Source: Zoroaster sp. YZ-2022 (taxonomy: Eukaryota > Echinodermata > Asteroidea > Forcipulatida > Zoroasteridae). Taken from it: DNA of 64,000 bases. The notes under the pieces are model-generated. The model saw only the letters and a list, made by a program, of their open reading frames with translations. It did no database searches and was not told where the DNA came from. Of the stretch, positions 45,166 through 57,930 are shown piece after piece; position 1 is the first letter of the stretch, and each line of letters begins with the position of its first letter. The position numbers were made by a program, and so were the translations under genes. Location: NCBI GenBank assembly GCA_029582265.1, contig CM055837.1, positions 9,251,926-9,315,925 of the forward strand, in the 5' to 3' direction.

Positions 45166-46014
45166 CCTTACACAAATGCGTATTTTCATATAAAGGATAT
45201 ACAATGATTCTCAATTAAAACGAGGGAACGTTTAGCTTTTGTGATCGTGTGAAAAATCCTTCACCCGTTTTAGAAGAATGGACACATGGATTTAGGTCGA
45301 GTTATAACTATTTTTTATGTTGCGTTTCTGAATTGTAAGCGACTGCGCGCACGGTACGCCGTGTAAACCTTGAGGAGATGAAAAGAAGCCATTTTTTCTG
45401 CATGGGATTGGAAACTAGCTCAGGTGTGGAAGGCTGGAAAAAAGCACTTTGTCATCCTCCTGTCTATTTAAGAATATTCGCCATCGCTGCTGTCATGGTT
45501 AAAGTGACTATGAAATTTATCAAACTTATCATTGACACAAGAGGGCGCTGTTTTGTGAGATCAGAACAGGAACCCAGTGTCACATCAGCACTCAAAGTAC
45601 ACAAAATCAAAACCCCAAACCTTTCCCAAGAAAGCAGCAGTTACCTAAACAAAACAAATACAGATAGGTAACCAAACAGTCAGTTTAACATGACAGCACA
45701 CAATATTAAGAGAGTTGAACTGATTGGCGAAAAGACGAGGAATTACATTTCTTTTTATGCACAAACCAATCGTGATGTTGCATCTGACCACGCCATGACA
45801 TCACTGATGTGCTCATGAATATGCACATTTTTCATTTGCATAAATACCCCCAAAGTGTCAAAAAAGTTTTCAAACACCCACAAATTGGCAATTAAAAAAA
45901 GTGATGTCAAACATGGATACTGAGTTGTGCACAATATTTTCAAGTTAGAAAACTCCTATTTTTACGGTCCCTTTAAATAAGTCTCCGTGAACTACCATGT
46001 GTCGATTTAAGCCT

Positions 46015-46125
46015 GATGGATGCTAGGTCGGCACATACTGGTCGATCGGCTTGAAGACATCTGTACTCGGAAGCAAGAGGTCATGGGTCTAATCTCCCAC
46101 CCGAGTGGGATTATGTTGTTTCTGT
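46015..46125 (+). repeat. tRNA-derived SINE fragment
   Basis: It resembles the tRNA-like heads at 53185 and 57840: CTAGGTCGGCACATACTGGT, GAAGACATCTGTACTCGG, AGCAAGAGGTCATGGG and CCCACCCGAGTGGG. The promoter boxes are degenerate. Confidence 0.5.
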
Positions 46126-48220
46126 GGAAACTCCAAAGCATCACAGGCCTACAGTGATACATGTTTTGGGAACCCGTGCAGTTTATAATACGCTACGCAG
46201 TTGTCGGAAGATTGTAGCTAATGTATCAGTTCGGCGAAGTTACATTAAATTCATAAATTCAATCATGAAAGTGCGGCACGACGTCCTTACAATAAGCTGT
46301 AATCTACGTTTTTTTTGCATATAATGTAACCATTGCATATCGTCTGAACTGCGGCGGCGTTCAGACGTGACACAGTTGGCGGATCAGTGTGGTCTACACG
46401 GCTTGCTCAAGGGTACTTACAATACCATGTATGGGGGTTTCATTTGCCCCAGTGTGAATTGTGTAAATGCTGTTCATCAAAAAGTGGAATTGATCGGAAC
46501 TATTGCGCAGCAGTTCCTCATGGCTATATTTTGATTTTCTTTTAATTCTAGGTAGCCGCGCGTGCACGATCATTTTGTTAGGCAATCATCAGTATCCGTT
46601 ATAGGTGGGGGTTGGTAAAATGTATATACATTTAAAACGAGTAGGCCTATACACTTTATAATATTAAGAATTATGGTGATAGTCCCCCCCCCCCCCTTAG
46701 CAACACCATTGACCTCCATGGCAACACTGAACAAATCGGACACGTCTAGTTTTGCGTCAAGGCATTTATGACAATGGCAATTCGCACTGCACAGTGTGCA
46801 CTAGGTACAGCGCGATGTGCAAACAGTCACAAAACGTCTGGGCTCAAGACGAAACCAATACGCGCAGTCAAGTTCAACAAGGCGATAACGAAAGGACAAA
46901 AACCACTTTTGCAAAACGCGATAGTGTCTGACCAACATGTATACTGCTAGAGCGCCTCTTCAACACGGAGATAAGGGTTCACAATAAACTGCCAATGTGT
47001 GATTTTGTTCACCCCAAAAGTGGATACTGTAAGGTCTGGAAAGTTTGACCGACTAAAAAACAGGTAGAAACAGTTGTCAGGCACCGTGTGTCATAGTGTA
47101 GGCATAACCTTATTGGTAAATCCTTGCTTTAGTGATTGACAGGCCGCGTGGTAGTATTACCAATGGTGCAGTATAGTGACTTAATAACCCGTTTATAATA
47201 TATTCACAAGGAATAACAGACGATCCATTATACTAGGGTTTACTTCAAAGATGTTCTAAATTTATCTTAGGTCAAAGTTCAGGATTTTCCGTTAACGTCT
47301 GTCGTACCTCATTTCGCTTACCAAATAAGGTGATCTCATTCCCCTCAAACGTATTATCTTTTTTCTTTCTTATTTCGTCGTCTCTGAACCTCTGGAGAGC
47401 ATCATCTGTCGGCAAGTGCAGGCTCAGACATGCTCAGACGGTTATGACGCGACCCGGTGCGAACCCAAACCCCCGCCATTTCCGGTCCGTTTTTTGGGGG
47501 GTGTTGTTTGGCTCAGAGGCCCAACCTTCAGACACGGCTGGCTAACAGCTGTTTCCGGGATTTTCCAATCAGAACATGCAACAGCTGTTGAAAATGGGAA
47601 AGCCACTCGCCCTCTGATCATTGAGCAGGCCTACTTTCACTTTTCGTTTTGACAGTAGTAAAGGATGCTGTAGGTCTGGCCGTTGGTACCAATTGTTAAT
47701 ATGCCACTTCGTGCGAGCGTTCAGAAAATGTCAAAGAAAATGAGTTAGGTGGGCCTGTACATGAATATACTATCACAAGAGTTCAGGCAAAACGTTTTGA
47801 GTTGTACTACAATACACCAGTCCAGCCTGTCAATCAAACGGCTTGGATCAACCAGTACGGGCACGCATTTCCATGACAATTGTTACTACGTCGGTCACGC
47901 ACTTTGCTTGTATACATGTGCTTGGCCGAGGTTTCCAGCGTTACAAAGGGTTGGTGTAGACTATGGTCGTTACTGGATGGGTGTATTAGTTATACTGTGG
48001 GAGTTCTGGGTGGTAATGGCAATTCCCCCTCTATAATTATCGTGCCCGGCCTCAGGGCACATATATTATTACATTGTAAGTTCTATTGCAGACACACCCC
48101 CATTAGCCGTATTTAGGTGTAACTTTGTAATCTACTCGATCCCATAACTCCGAAAGCGTACACCACGAAACCTATACAGTCTTGATTTGTTTGCGTATTG
48201 TAAAATTAAACCCCTTCCCC

Positions 48221-48262
48221 CAAAACAACAACAAACAAACAAACAAACAAACAAACAAATTA
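48221..48262 (+). repeat. CAAA microsatellite
   Basis: Runs of AACAAC and then ACAA repeated about eight times. Confidence 0.9.
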
Positions 48263-48940
48263 AAGAAATACAAATAGGCCTAATATGCAAAGGCCTACTT
48301 AAAATAATGTAGGGATTTATATCTTTGACGGGGAGAGGGATGTGTCAGTATAGGCAAAGGGATAAGTCATGGGTCCTGCTCCCTTTCGCTGCCCAACCGC
48401 CCCAAATCCCTTATCGTAAAAAATAAATACATAAATCGCTTGCACTTACTGTCGTTTCAATTTCTTACTCTCAATATTGGAGGAATAAAACATGTCTCCC
48501 GGAGCGAATGCGCATATGTCAGCGACATCTATCATCTTTTACAAACAGGAAATCACAAAATATGGCGGTGGGATCGGCCGCACAATAGAAGACACGTATC
48601 ACATGTTGGTCCGTTGAGTGATATCGTCGTCGGGCAATGTCAATCATATTATGCAGCTAGCCCGCGAGCTGATTATACACTGTTTGTAATAAATGGTGCA
48701 TTCATACTTTATGATAATCGAGACAAATTTATAGAAATCCAGGTTAGAATTTCATTGATGGATGGCCAGTGGATCATACGTTTTATGTTATATTAAAGTT
48801 TACGGAATTGGTTATTAAAAAATAACAAAGTCAAATTGTAATGTAAAGCTTACTTGATGTAAAGCTGATGGTGGCGTCTCTGAAAGAAATTTGGTATGAG
48901 GTGGTATGAAATGATTGCTTATAACGGTTTCCTGAAGCTT

Positions 48941-49262
48941 AATAATAATAATAATACACGATTCTTATAAAGCGCACATATCCTAGCAACTAGATCAAGG
49001 CGCTGTACATTATTATCCCTGCTCATCAGGCGCATAAATCATTCCTGAAACCATCTCAGTTGATGGCTCAGTTGTTGCCATTTCGGCGCATAGGGCTAAT
49101 CAAACACCAACAACCAACTCTGCCCTCACGGGTACCCGGCATTTACTCCCGAGTGGAGACAAGCAATTATGGTAAAGTGTCTTGCTGAAGGACACAAGCA
49201 CCACGGACTCGGCCATCAGAACACAAATCCAATGCGCTAAACCGCTCGACCATGCCACTCCA
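48941..49262 (-). repeat. SINE, full-length, minus strand
   Basis: Read on the minus strand: a tRNA-like head (GGCATGGTCGAGCGGTTTAG), a conserved body (CTTCAGCAAGACACTTTACC and GGGCAGAGTTGGTTGTTGG) and an ATT-repeat tail. It matches 56781-57124 over most of its length. Confidence 0.85.
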
Positions 49263-49596
49263 TGTTGCCTAAACTGATATTCTTTCCTTTACGAGATCAT
49301 CATGTTACGGTTGAATGAATTCGACAAATCTGCTGCATTTTCACTATTTTCTCGTTAACGATATACCGTGATGAAAGAAGCTGAAATACATTGGTTTCTC
49401 CTGATAGATGGATTCCTACAAACTTCGTACATCTTCTGATTCAAACTACAGTCTGGTATGGTTGCATTTACATACATTTTTGGGTGTATATCATGATCAT
49501 GATAGCATCATCCTTCGTGCCTTCAGATAACTGTTTTGAATGTCAACAAAAATTTAAAAAGACTTAAGGCTATGCACGGTGGGTATAATCAGAGTT

Positions 49597-49830
49597 AAAA
49601 TAATCTATTTTGTTAAAATAATCTATTTTGTTAAAATAATCTATTTTGTTAAAATAATCTATTTTGTTAAAATAATCTATTTTGTTAAAATAACCTATTT
49701 TGTTAAAATAATCTATTTTGTTAAAATAATCTATTTTGTTAAAATAATCTATTTTGTTAAAATAATCTATTTTGTTAAAATAATCTCTTTTGTTAAAATA
49801 ATCTATTTTGTTGAAATAATCTATTTTGAA
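49597..49830 (+). repeat. 18-bp tandem repeat, thirteen copies
   Basis: The unit is AAAATAATCTATTTTGTT with a few single-base variants. It is open in frames on both strands because 18 is a multiple of three. It runs into a Penelope terminal fragment, and a reverse-complement match (CAAAAGAGATTATTTC) lies beyond it at about 49891. Confidence 0.92.
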
Positions 49831-49935
49831 GACAATCGGAGCACACTGACGTTGAATAAACCAGAGATTCTTCTCAAAACCCTGTCTATTCAAAAGAGAT
49901 TATTTCAATACATGGTGTCGCCGTAAATCTCACTA
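49826..49935 (+). mobile_element. Penelope pLTR fragment next to array
   Basis: GAAGACAATCGGAGCACACTGACGTT-like hairpin remains (GAAGACAATCGGAGCA, CACTGACG) are followed by ATACATGGTGTCGCCGTAAA. Heavily diverged. Confidence 0.55.
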
Positions 49936-50540
49936 TGTAAACCAACTTAATAAGTGACATCCTTTTTAAGGCTATGATAATAATGACCGGTATAAACATG
50001 TGTTCGATGTCCATATAACAATATGTAAATAGTTGACTTGGACAAATTGACAACATTCTCTTACTATTCCATAACCATGTGTTGCCATGGAAACATTTAG
50101 CTCAACTCTCAATTTAAGCATCAAATCACCGTGCGTAAAATACAAAGGCTGCGCACCACGGCAATCAAGGATCATTGATGTGCATGCATGCCGAAGACAA
50201 CACCGCTCGGCTCTAATGGCGTTATTTGACCTTCACCGTGTCCAACAATGAATGCATAGCATATTTTGCGTGTTCTCTCATCGTCCATGTTTTTGGAATG
50301 TCTCGTCAAGGCAATTTAAAAAAAAAATCAATTCTGTACTCAGCTCAAATAGCAACGCCTTGATAGGTACCCTAGAGAAGGTTATATGCATGTTGTCATC
50401 CATTGTTATTGTTAAAAGCGGTGACCTCGACCATTATTTTTCGTAAGTCACCCTTCGTACCATTTTACAAAATATTTCACAATTGGAGTCCGTGAAACCA
50501 AATCGAGAGCTCGGGAAAAATTAGGCTGGCCCCTTGTGAA

Positions 50541-51640
50541 AATGTTTTGATCATTGTCTTGCGGTCAGGGAATCGGACAAAGATGGCCGCGTTCGAGGAT
50601 GTCGCGGGTGTCATCCTACCTGTCCGCTCGGGGAGATCACGGACGGTAATGACATTGAATTCCTCCCATGAATCACTTGAGGATGAATCATTGCGCCGTG
50701 GTCTCTATCATGTTACACCCTTCATCTATTTAGTATCGATGTGTATAACACGCACACACCTTGTCCGGTGTTAAGATATCAGCTCGACCCACCATTAGCA
50801 ATTTAATGCCCCGTCTTCTATCATTGTTTCCTGGCGATGAATCACCTTGATATTTTGCATTTTGTCAAGACGAGTGATCGATTTGTCCTATTTATGAAGA
50901 CAGGGAGACGAGACGCCTCACATTTACAGATTTTAGCGTGTTTTTCGTGAACTCAAATTAGCGTTACCAACAACGTCTGAAAATGTTGCCAAGATCTTTA
51001 AAAATTAGGATCAATCTTGATAGAAAACAAATGTAAATTTCACAAAATCTTGGTAATTAACTGAAAATTCACACAAATATTGGTTGATTTTTTTATTTTG
51101 TCATCACAAAACTATATATTTTACTGAGTAGTGCGTATAGGCCTATATGATTTCCATAAAACGCTTTGCAATGATTGCCTTTGTATGCGTCCTACCAGAC
51201 ACGGGATATTTAGCATGCACAAAGTGGTACTATTAATATTACATATGCGGACATTAGTTTGATGCCTAGGAATTGTGCAGTCAATTTAGTATGGCAACAG
51301 TATGCCAAATATCGCATTTCCTAGGATTAAAGAATAAATTATTGAATTATGCCAAGTGTGAAATACTAGTAGACATTGTATCACGGGGCATTCATCTTGT
51401 TTTAGCGCTCTACGAATCATATCCACGGCGTGACCAAACCGAGGCAGGTAGGGGAATAGGATGGCTCCTGCATGTGATGTATTGAGATCAGCGCTTTGGT
51501 TGTAATTGCGCACAGGGAATCTGACAAGAAAAATGGCCGCACCGAGACAATAAAATGTGACTGTATTATACGACCTTCACATTGCATGGTTCCGCCATCA
51601 AGACAACACATTGCTGGCTTGCTCAGGCATATGATCATTT
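50541..51640. other. Intron stretch with a diverged duplication
   Basis: GGGAATCGGACAAAGATGGC (50569 on) resembles GGGAATCTGACAAGAAAAAT followed by GGCCGC (51516 on). No gene model is supported. Confidence 0.3.
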
Positions 51641-53184
51641 TGTTAACGTTTTGATATCCATTGAATTAGAAATCAGGCAAATGCCGCCAATAAAAAAATA
51701 AAAAAACCTTCAATTTGAATTACAAAACCATGACGTGTCAACGTAAACCTGCTTTCCAAACCCTTTCCAAATTGAACAATGGTAAATGCGACTCAACCGT
51801 ACCGTGTGAATACTTTTTGTTAAACTGTTTATTCAATATTCATGCCAGTGTTTTGTCAAGCCACTCAACATTTCAAGAGACACAACAGTACAAAATGGAT
51901 TGTGCTGTTGGGGAAATACGCTTCGCCGAATGCATTTTACTGTCCACTGGTAACTTTTAAGCGCCATATATAGTCAAAGGCTGCATGTATAGTCCAACAA
52001 TGTTTATGCTGTGCCCTGAAATTAAATTTTGTGAATACTTTTTCACAAGTTACACAGATGAACTCATTGGTTGAAACTTTCACGCGATATTCTTTATTCT
52101 CTTATAAGTTCGTGCACTTTGACATTTAAAGCTCTGAATATACCCATTTCATTTATATAAATGAATTCACTTTATATGCTGTAGGCCAAACCCTACAGCA
52201 TAAAAGTAGTTGAGTTTTAATAACACCAAGTCCTATTTCGAAACTACAATTTGAAGTAGTTTTCCAAACCAACACATTTTTACAACTCATTAGATAGGCC
52301 TAGAACACGTTTGCTGGATGGAATTTACTGCAAGGAATCCTCCCGTAACTCTCTAAAAGTTTTGGATTGAAATTGACTTGACCGATTGAAACAAGTGACA
52401 AATTGTTAAATATTTGCCTCCAGTTTCAGTCGGTTAGAGAGAAGTTGTAACCCTTGAGAGGCCCAATAATAAATTTGAAGAAAAAATAGGACACGCATAA
52501 ATACAGACCTCTGGAACAAGCTATCAAAACAATGCACGTGTAACCTCATGTCTGACATTTCCTCCATGGTAAACAAACAAGCCGTTGAAGTTTGCACCTC
52601 TTCCCTGGTATCCCCCCCCCAACGGTGACTTCACCTTGCCGATCGAGCTAACATGCAGAGCGACCAAAGTGCAGGCAATCCAACCACACGGTAACGCACG
52701 GTTACACAATATCGCAGCTCTCCCCCCGCCGTAGGAGGAGCACCGTTTCCCTTGCCGCGCGTAGTAGCGTGCCCGACTCGTGCTAACCCGCATACACCAC
52801 GCGACCGGGTTTACACGGTGGTCTCGCTCGCTAATCCATTTTTGTTTTGTCTTGCTGGTTGCGGCAGTAAGTTATGGGTGAAGTGTGGGAGCGTAGATGA
52901 TATACATGATCTAGGCCCTACTACTACAGGAAAAGATTCTCAAACAAAATGATCACAATTTTATCACAGCAGTTTCGTGTTGGTGAAGATACCGTACTAA
53001 GTAATAATAAACACAGCATGACAAAGTATCGGAATCTCTAAGACTAATCGCAAATCTGCATTATTATTCCTCTGACTCTGTCGGCCCAACAATGAGGCCT
53101 ATCTTACTTTTCTTACTTTGTCACCCGACGCAAGAATTTCATCATGAACCCGCTGCTATATAGGATTCTAGCCAGCCAATCGTC

Positions 53185-53310
53185 ATCAGGCAAGCTAGGT
53201 GGTCGAGAGGTTAAGACGTCTGCACTAGTAAGCAGGAGGTCGAAGTGTTTTCCACAGACGCCCGGAAAGCACTGAGTGCTATAAACTCGTCGGTGTAGGG
53301 CAAAATTAAA
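53185..53310 (+). repeat. tRNA-derived SINE fragment
   Basis: CAAGCTAGGTGGTCGAGAGG, TTAAGACGTCTGCACTAGTA and AGCAGGAGGTCGAAG give an A-box and a damaged B-box. It is a sister of 57840-57930. Confidence 0.65.
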
Positions 53311-54321
53311 TCAATTCTTACTTTTCTTGATAAGCAAAGCCTCTATTGTTATTTATTTTGACTTGTTGAAATACTGACTAACACGATTTTGCTCTTGAAC
53401 AACGACATGTAACAAATCGGGCAAGTTATCCCTCGAAGACGTATTGAGTGGCATGGCGGGTTGGGGCGACCCTGAAACTCCTCATACACACAAGCTTTGA
53501 TCGGGAGTCACAGAGAGCTGAAGTAATGACGTCACGTAGGCCTACAGAAAACGTGAACCATTTCGTAAGTGTTGCGTCATAAAACAACAACGAAACCAAA
53601 GCATGTGTACAACCAGCTGCCATGGGAATGTAACGTTGGAAAGAAATGTTGCATAATTAACTTTGAAGATGACCTTTGTGTTGACCTTTGGTAATTATCC
53701 CAAAAGAAACTGGACGAGTTATCATCAATGGTATACGAAACTTCCTGGGAAGTTTTGTCTGACAATGTTTTCGAGAAAATGTGAATAGAAAATTAAATTA
53801 GGCCTACATGTATCTTGATTCCTATTAAGTATGGATGCATTTACAGACATTTTATACAAAACCTAGGCACATGACTTTGTTCGCTTTCATTTTAAGTTTG
53901 AATGTCTCTATCCAGAGAGAGTGAGCACCGGTCATAGATGTTTCATACGCTACTGAATCGATACGGTAACTAGTAAGCGGCAGCGCGCGGTACAACAAGT
54001 AAACAGCATTGGTCAAGGCACGGACCCCTCCGTACTCAAACTGTGTCTAGAGTTCATGGTCAAGGCTACCTGGCACCCGGCGGGACAGCTGGAATTTAAC
54101 TACCGCAGAAATACTTATCATCAAGCACACAGGGGCATCCCAGCGATAATTACGCGCCGTATAAGATTTGTTTATAAAATATGCGGTTGGTCAGGCAACT
54201 GTGAATGCACGCCAGACGCCAGAGAGAACTGTTCCGTCTGAGGTCTTGGTAAAGGACCTATAGTTTACATTGATCCTTACTTTTTTATCAATCTTTTTGC
54301 ATGACATCAAGCGTTGAAGCG

Positions 54322-54421
54322 TGCTCCTCAAGGCATGACAGGCTCGAAATACCGTGTACAATAAAACCACCTACTCCTCAAGGCATGACAGGCTCGAAAT
54401 ACCGTGTACAATAAAACCACC
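54322..54421 (+). repeat. 50-bp perfect tandem duplication
   Basis: Two identical copies beginning CTCCTCAAGGCATGACAGGC. No divergence, so recent. Confidence 0.9.
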
Positions 54422-55137
54422 TACAGTTTTGTCGGCGTTTAGTCCGGCAATAGACGCATGAAGGACAGGGTTCTAACACTGTTTTATACACAGCATGCTA
54501 TCCTTAACAATGTGAGAGGGAATTCACTCAGAAACAACAGGAGTCTGGTCAGCGAGCACGAATAATGACGGGTTTAGACTGATCCTGGGCCGATTTTTTT
54601 TTCACGATTTCACGCTGGACTGGGCAGACAATATCTAGTCAAAAGGCCCCGTGGTCGGTTTCATAGCTTGGTCGTTTTCACTCACGTGTTAGCACACGAA
54701 CAAATATGCGGTCTCTTAAGCAAAACACGCTCTTTCTCCTTGGGGGAGGACGCCGGACGCGTGCGTGTTTAGAAACTTAATCAACAGATTTTGAAGAAGT
54801 GAAGCAATGGGTACTCCAAATCGCCAAAAATAATACTGCTGGCATAACCATATTCTCCAGTGTTTGAAAACCTACAGGCGTGAAAAACCAGCTGTGAAGT
54901 TATGGGTCGCGAACTCTATTGTAAAATTAATCCCTATTATAGCCTGCGCACATTATTTACTCATGGCTGTCTGGAATATGTTTGGTTCACTGGGTGATTG
55001 CGTCAAGTTGATTGAAATAACAAATGGCCCGTTTCAAGCTCTTTAAAAATTGTGTTTAACTGAACTGCGGTAATGTGAATACTCCTTTGACATAAAGTTA
55101 AAGGTCATGATGAATGTACAACCATGTATAGTGAAGC

Positions 55138-55280
55138 AAACACCGGTGAAGACAATCAGAGCATACTGATCGAAACGTCGAGTTGTAACCACCTGTTCTG
55201 TTCAGAACTAATTACTACTCACGGTGTCACAGCAAACAGTCTTTACTTATCCTTTTTCACCATGCAAAGCTACAAATGCG
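55138..55280 (+). mobile_element. Penelope pLTR fragment
   Basis: GAAGACAATCAGAGCATACT then GATCGAAACGTCGAGTTGTA, continuing through TTCAGAACTAATTACTACTC to CACCATGCAAAGCTACAA. It is colinear with the reverse complement of 1958-2090. Confidence 0.8.
55146..55179 (+). ncRNA. Hammerhead-like core, second near-intact copy
   Basis: GTGAAGA (C to G at the first core base), C, then AATCAG, AGCATA, CTGATC, GAAA and CGTC. The first stem II pair is A with C, broken. The catalytic GAAA and ACGT are intact. The C-to-G change would abolish cleavage. Confidence 0.4.
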
Positions 55281-55295
55281 CCTATAAGCATATGA

Positions 55296-55518
55296 TATAC
55301 ACTCACTGGCCATAAGTATTGCAACACACACCAAAGTTCAGTTTGGAGAACTGTTTGGAGAACTTAAGACTTCTTGAAAGTGCCTGTGTTTTGAAGTCAA
55401 TGTTCTTTTTTACTGTTCTTGCTCGGAAATTATGTAATACACGATCGATGAAATCGGATTAAATGATCATCTCACCTGTTACTGTAAAGTTGCAATACTT
55501 TTGGCCAGTGAGTGTATA
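55296..55518. mobile_element. Tc1/mariner-like MITE, about 220 bp
   Basis: Inverted ends: TACACTCACTGGCCATAAGT then ATTGCAAC on the left; GTTGCAATACTTTTGGCCAG then TGAGTGTA on the right. TA lies at both outer ends. It inserted right beside the Penelope fragment. Confidence 0.85.
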
Positions 55519-55560
55519 TTAACCAATCATGTGATAAGATTCAGCGCAGTGAACAATTCT

Positions 55561-55610
55561 CTACATGAGAGGGATGAAAAATTCTCTACATGAGAGGGAT
55601 GAAAAATTCT
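55561..55610 (+). repeat. 25-bp perfect tandem duplication
   Basis: CTACATGAGAGGGATGAAAA then ATTCT, twice. Confidence 0.9.
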
Positions 55611-56780
55611 GTTCCGGCTTTCAGATCCAAACGCCCATGCATGTGTGCTGAAGTTCGTGTTGGCAAGAATGGACATTGATTCGGGGCTACTCGCAATTCC
55701 ATTTCATTTCACACAGTAGGCCCTAATTATAACCAGACGCGTGAATTCCAATACACTGGAATGTATTGAAATTCAAATGTGGGCCTGTACTATTTCAAGT
55801 TTATACATTGAAATATATTCCATTGCGATTGCGAAAGCAAGTAGGCCTATAGCCTTTTCGTATTGTATTTGAATTTAAATAATTCGGTTTCGAATTTATA
55901 TGCTGCATTTTTTTTATTGATTCTCATATTAATAAGGCATGCATACAGGCAGTGACACCCCAACAAGTTTTATACAGGCTGTAGAATTTATCCAATTATT
56001 AACCTATAGGTCTACGTGTACATTGTTCCTAGTCTATACATTGAGTCACTTCCGTGATTAATAACTTATTCCAATTTCTACCCCGGCAAGGGTGAAAGTG
56101 ATAAGTGACTGATAAATAAGAGACGGATAAATCATCTCACAATGAGCCGGGCCAGAAGGTGACTCGATGGGGCCGTTAGGCAATCCCGTCATCCGAAGCT
56201 ACGGGAACCCTCGAGCTCCACACTCGTCCCACAATTTATCTTTTTATCAAAAATAAATGGAAAATACAAAATAATGGCTGTCGGCCTTACCTTTCGAACC
56301 TAGTAGGTTCTTTCTCAAAGGCAAAATGGAAAATGTGAAGCTTGGGAAGGGTATACTCAACAATGGAGCAACTACAGGCATAACGTGGGCTAGGAAACGG
56401 TCAAGTTACATCATGTCAACAATTCTCATCCGTGAAGATTAATGATAAGCGTTGCCGGCAGTGGTCGGAGAATACTAAAGCCAGTGTTGGTTCCGTGTCT
56501 TGATAATGCATTAAATGCATTAAATGCTACCAGTATACTGTAGGCACAATCTCGAAAAACGTAAATTATCGCAGTTTTACATTAAATCTTTAAACTTGGT
56601 GTGAAATTAATGATGGTATCACTACATCCCATGAATTTCTGTAAGTTAGAAATTACACGTTGGAATGAACACGAACACGAACAATCTAAATACATTATAC
56701 AACAATACAATATGCTGAAACTTCCATAGGTTGGTGTACATAGGCCTAAATCTCGATTCTTACAAAGTATGGATGCATTA

Positions 56781-57124
56781 TGGAGTGCCATCGGACTTGA
56801 GTTCTGATGGCTGAGTCGTCAGAATGTGGGTTCGAATCCTGGCCGCGACCATGGTGCCTGTGTCCTTCAGCAAGACACTTGACCATAATTGCTTCTCTCC
56901 ACCCAGGAGTAAATGGGTACCTGTGAGGGCAGAGTTGGTTGTTGTGTTTGATTAGCTCGATATGCGCCGAAATGGCAGCAATTGAGCTGTATACTCCCCA
57001 GGGAGCTGAGATGGTTTCAGGAATGATTTATGAGCCTGATGAACAGGGGTAATAATGTAATGCGCCTTGAGCACCAGTTTGGTGGATACGTGCGCCATAT
57101 AAGTCCACATTATTATTATTATTT
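56781..57124 (+). repeat. SINE, full-length, plus strand
   Basis: The head carries a B-box (GTGGGTTCGAATCCTGG). The body reads CTTCAGCAAGACACTTGACC, then CTCTCCACCCAGGAGTAAAT and GGCAGAGTTGGTTGTTG. The tail is an ATT repeat. Strong match to the inverse of 48941-49262. Confidence 0.85.
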
Positions 57125-57287
57125 ACAGACATAGGCCTGTTGTTAAAATTACAGGCCTATTTGGTAAGATTTCTGTAAATGCATCCATATTTTTTACGGA
57201 GATAATGTTTAAAAAACTAATCTGTGAGCATTTCAGCTTATTTCGCTGAATCATTATTTTGGGAGGTACCATTACAGGAGATACCGT

Positions 57288-57372
57288 TTGGATAGCTCAG
57301 TTGGTTGAGCCGCCGATACAGTAATCCAGAGGTCGCAGGTTCGAGTGTTACCGCCTCAAGCCTGAGGCACTC
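57288..57372 (+). repeat. tRNA-like sequence, SINE head or decayed tRNA
   Basis: TTTGGATAGCTCAGTTGGTT then GAG has a good A-box, and AGGTCGCAGGTTCGAGTGTT a B-box. The acceptor stem does not pair well and the 3' half is damaged. A tRNA-derived repeat is more likely than a working tRNA gene. Confidence 0.5.
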
Positions 57373-57839
57373 CCGCTCTGTACGCTACAAACCTTCATTT
57401 TCATTTTATTTACAAACCCTTTAAAAATTAATGCTCCCCTTCTTTATGGACGCTGCTTCGTCGAAACAACCCTATAACCAATGCTGAATACATAATTTGA
57501 TCCAAATAAAGATTGCCCTATTCACAGCAGCGTGCATTGTCAAACAGAGCATCGTGAAAGCCAGAAAGGAGCGAGAAACACTGCGTTTTAGTATGCATAG
57601 CTGAGTGTCAAATTTCCTTAGTAATAATGGGACAAAAGATGGCGTTCCCTTTTGTGGATTGGAAAAGGTCGTGCTGGAACAGCCTGGACGATTGCTTATA
57701 ACATGGGATCGAGCACGTTTTACACGTAGCTTAATAAGGCTGGCATTATACTTAATTAAGGCCCAAGTGTATCCCAGATTATATGTACAGTGCAGTAACC
57801 GAAAATCGTTATCCGAATGCGAATATTCGACCCTATTGT

Positions 57840-57930
57840 CATCGGGCAAGCTCGGTGGTTGAGAGGTTAAGACGTCTGCACTAGTAAGCAGGAAGTTGTG
57901 GGTTCGATTCCTGCCCGAGTCGCCTGTGAA
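57840..57930 (+). repeat. tRNA-derived SINE head
   Basis: CAAGCTCGGTGGTTGAGAGG (A-box), AGACGTCTGCACTAGTAAGC, then TGTGGGTTCGATTCCTGCCC (canonical B-box). It repeats at 53185, which argues for a mobile family rather than a single tRNA gene. Confidence 0.65.

Noticed and set aside
48440..48796. 118-codon frame inside the bHLH intron
   Set aside because: No family resemblance and no upstream regulatory context; length is compatible with chance in 64 kb.
50583..50646. Alternative first exon (ATG GCC GCG ... followed by GTAATG)
   Set aside because: A start and a donor-like site exist, but the phase-compatible product has no similarity to known families and no promoter is evident.
57288..57372. 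Functional tRNA gene
   Set aside because: A- and B-boxes are present but the acceptor stem does not pair and similar heads are repeated nearby, so a SINE is more likely.
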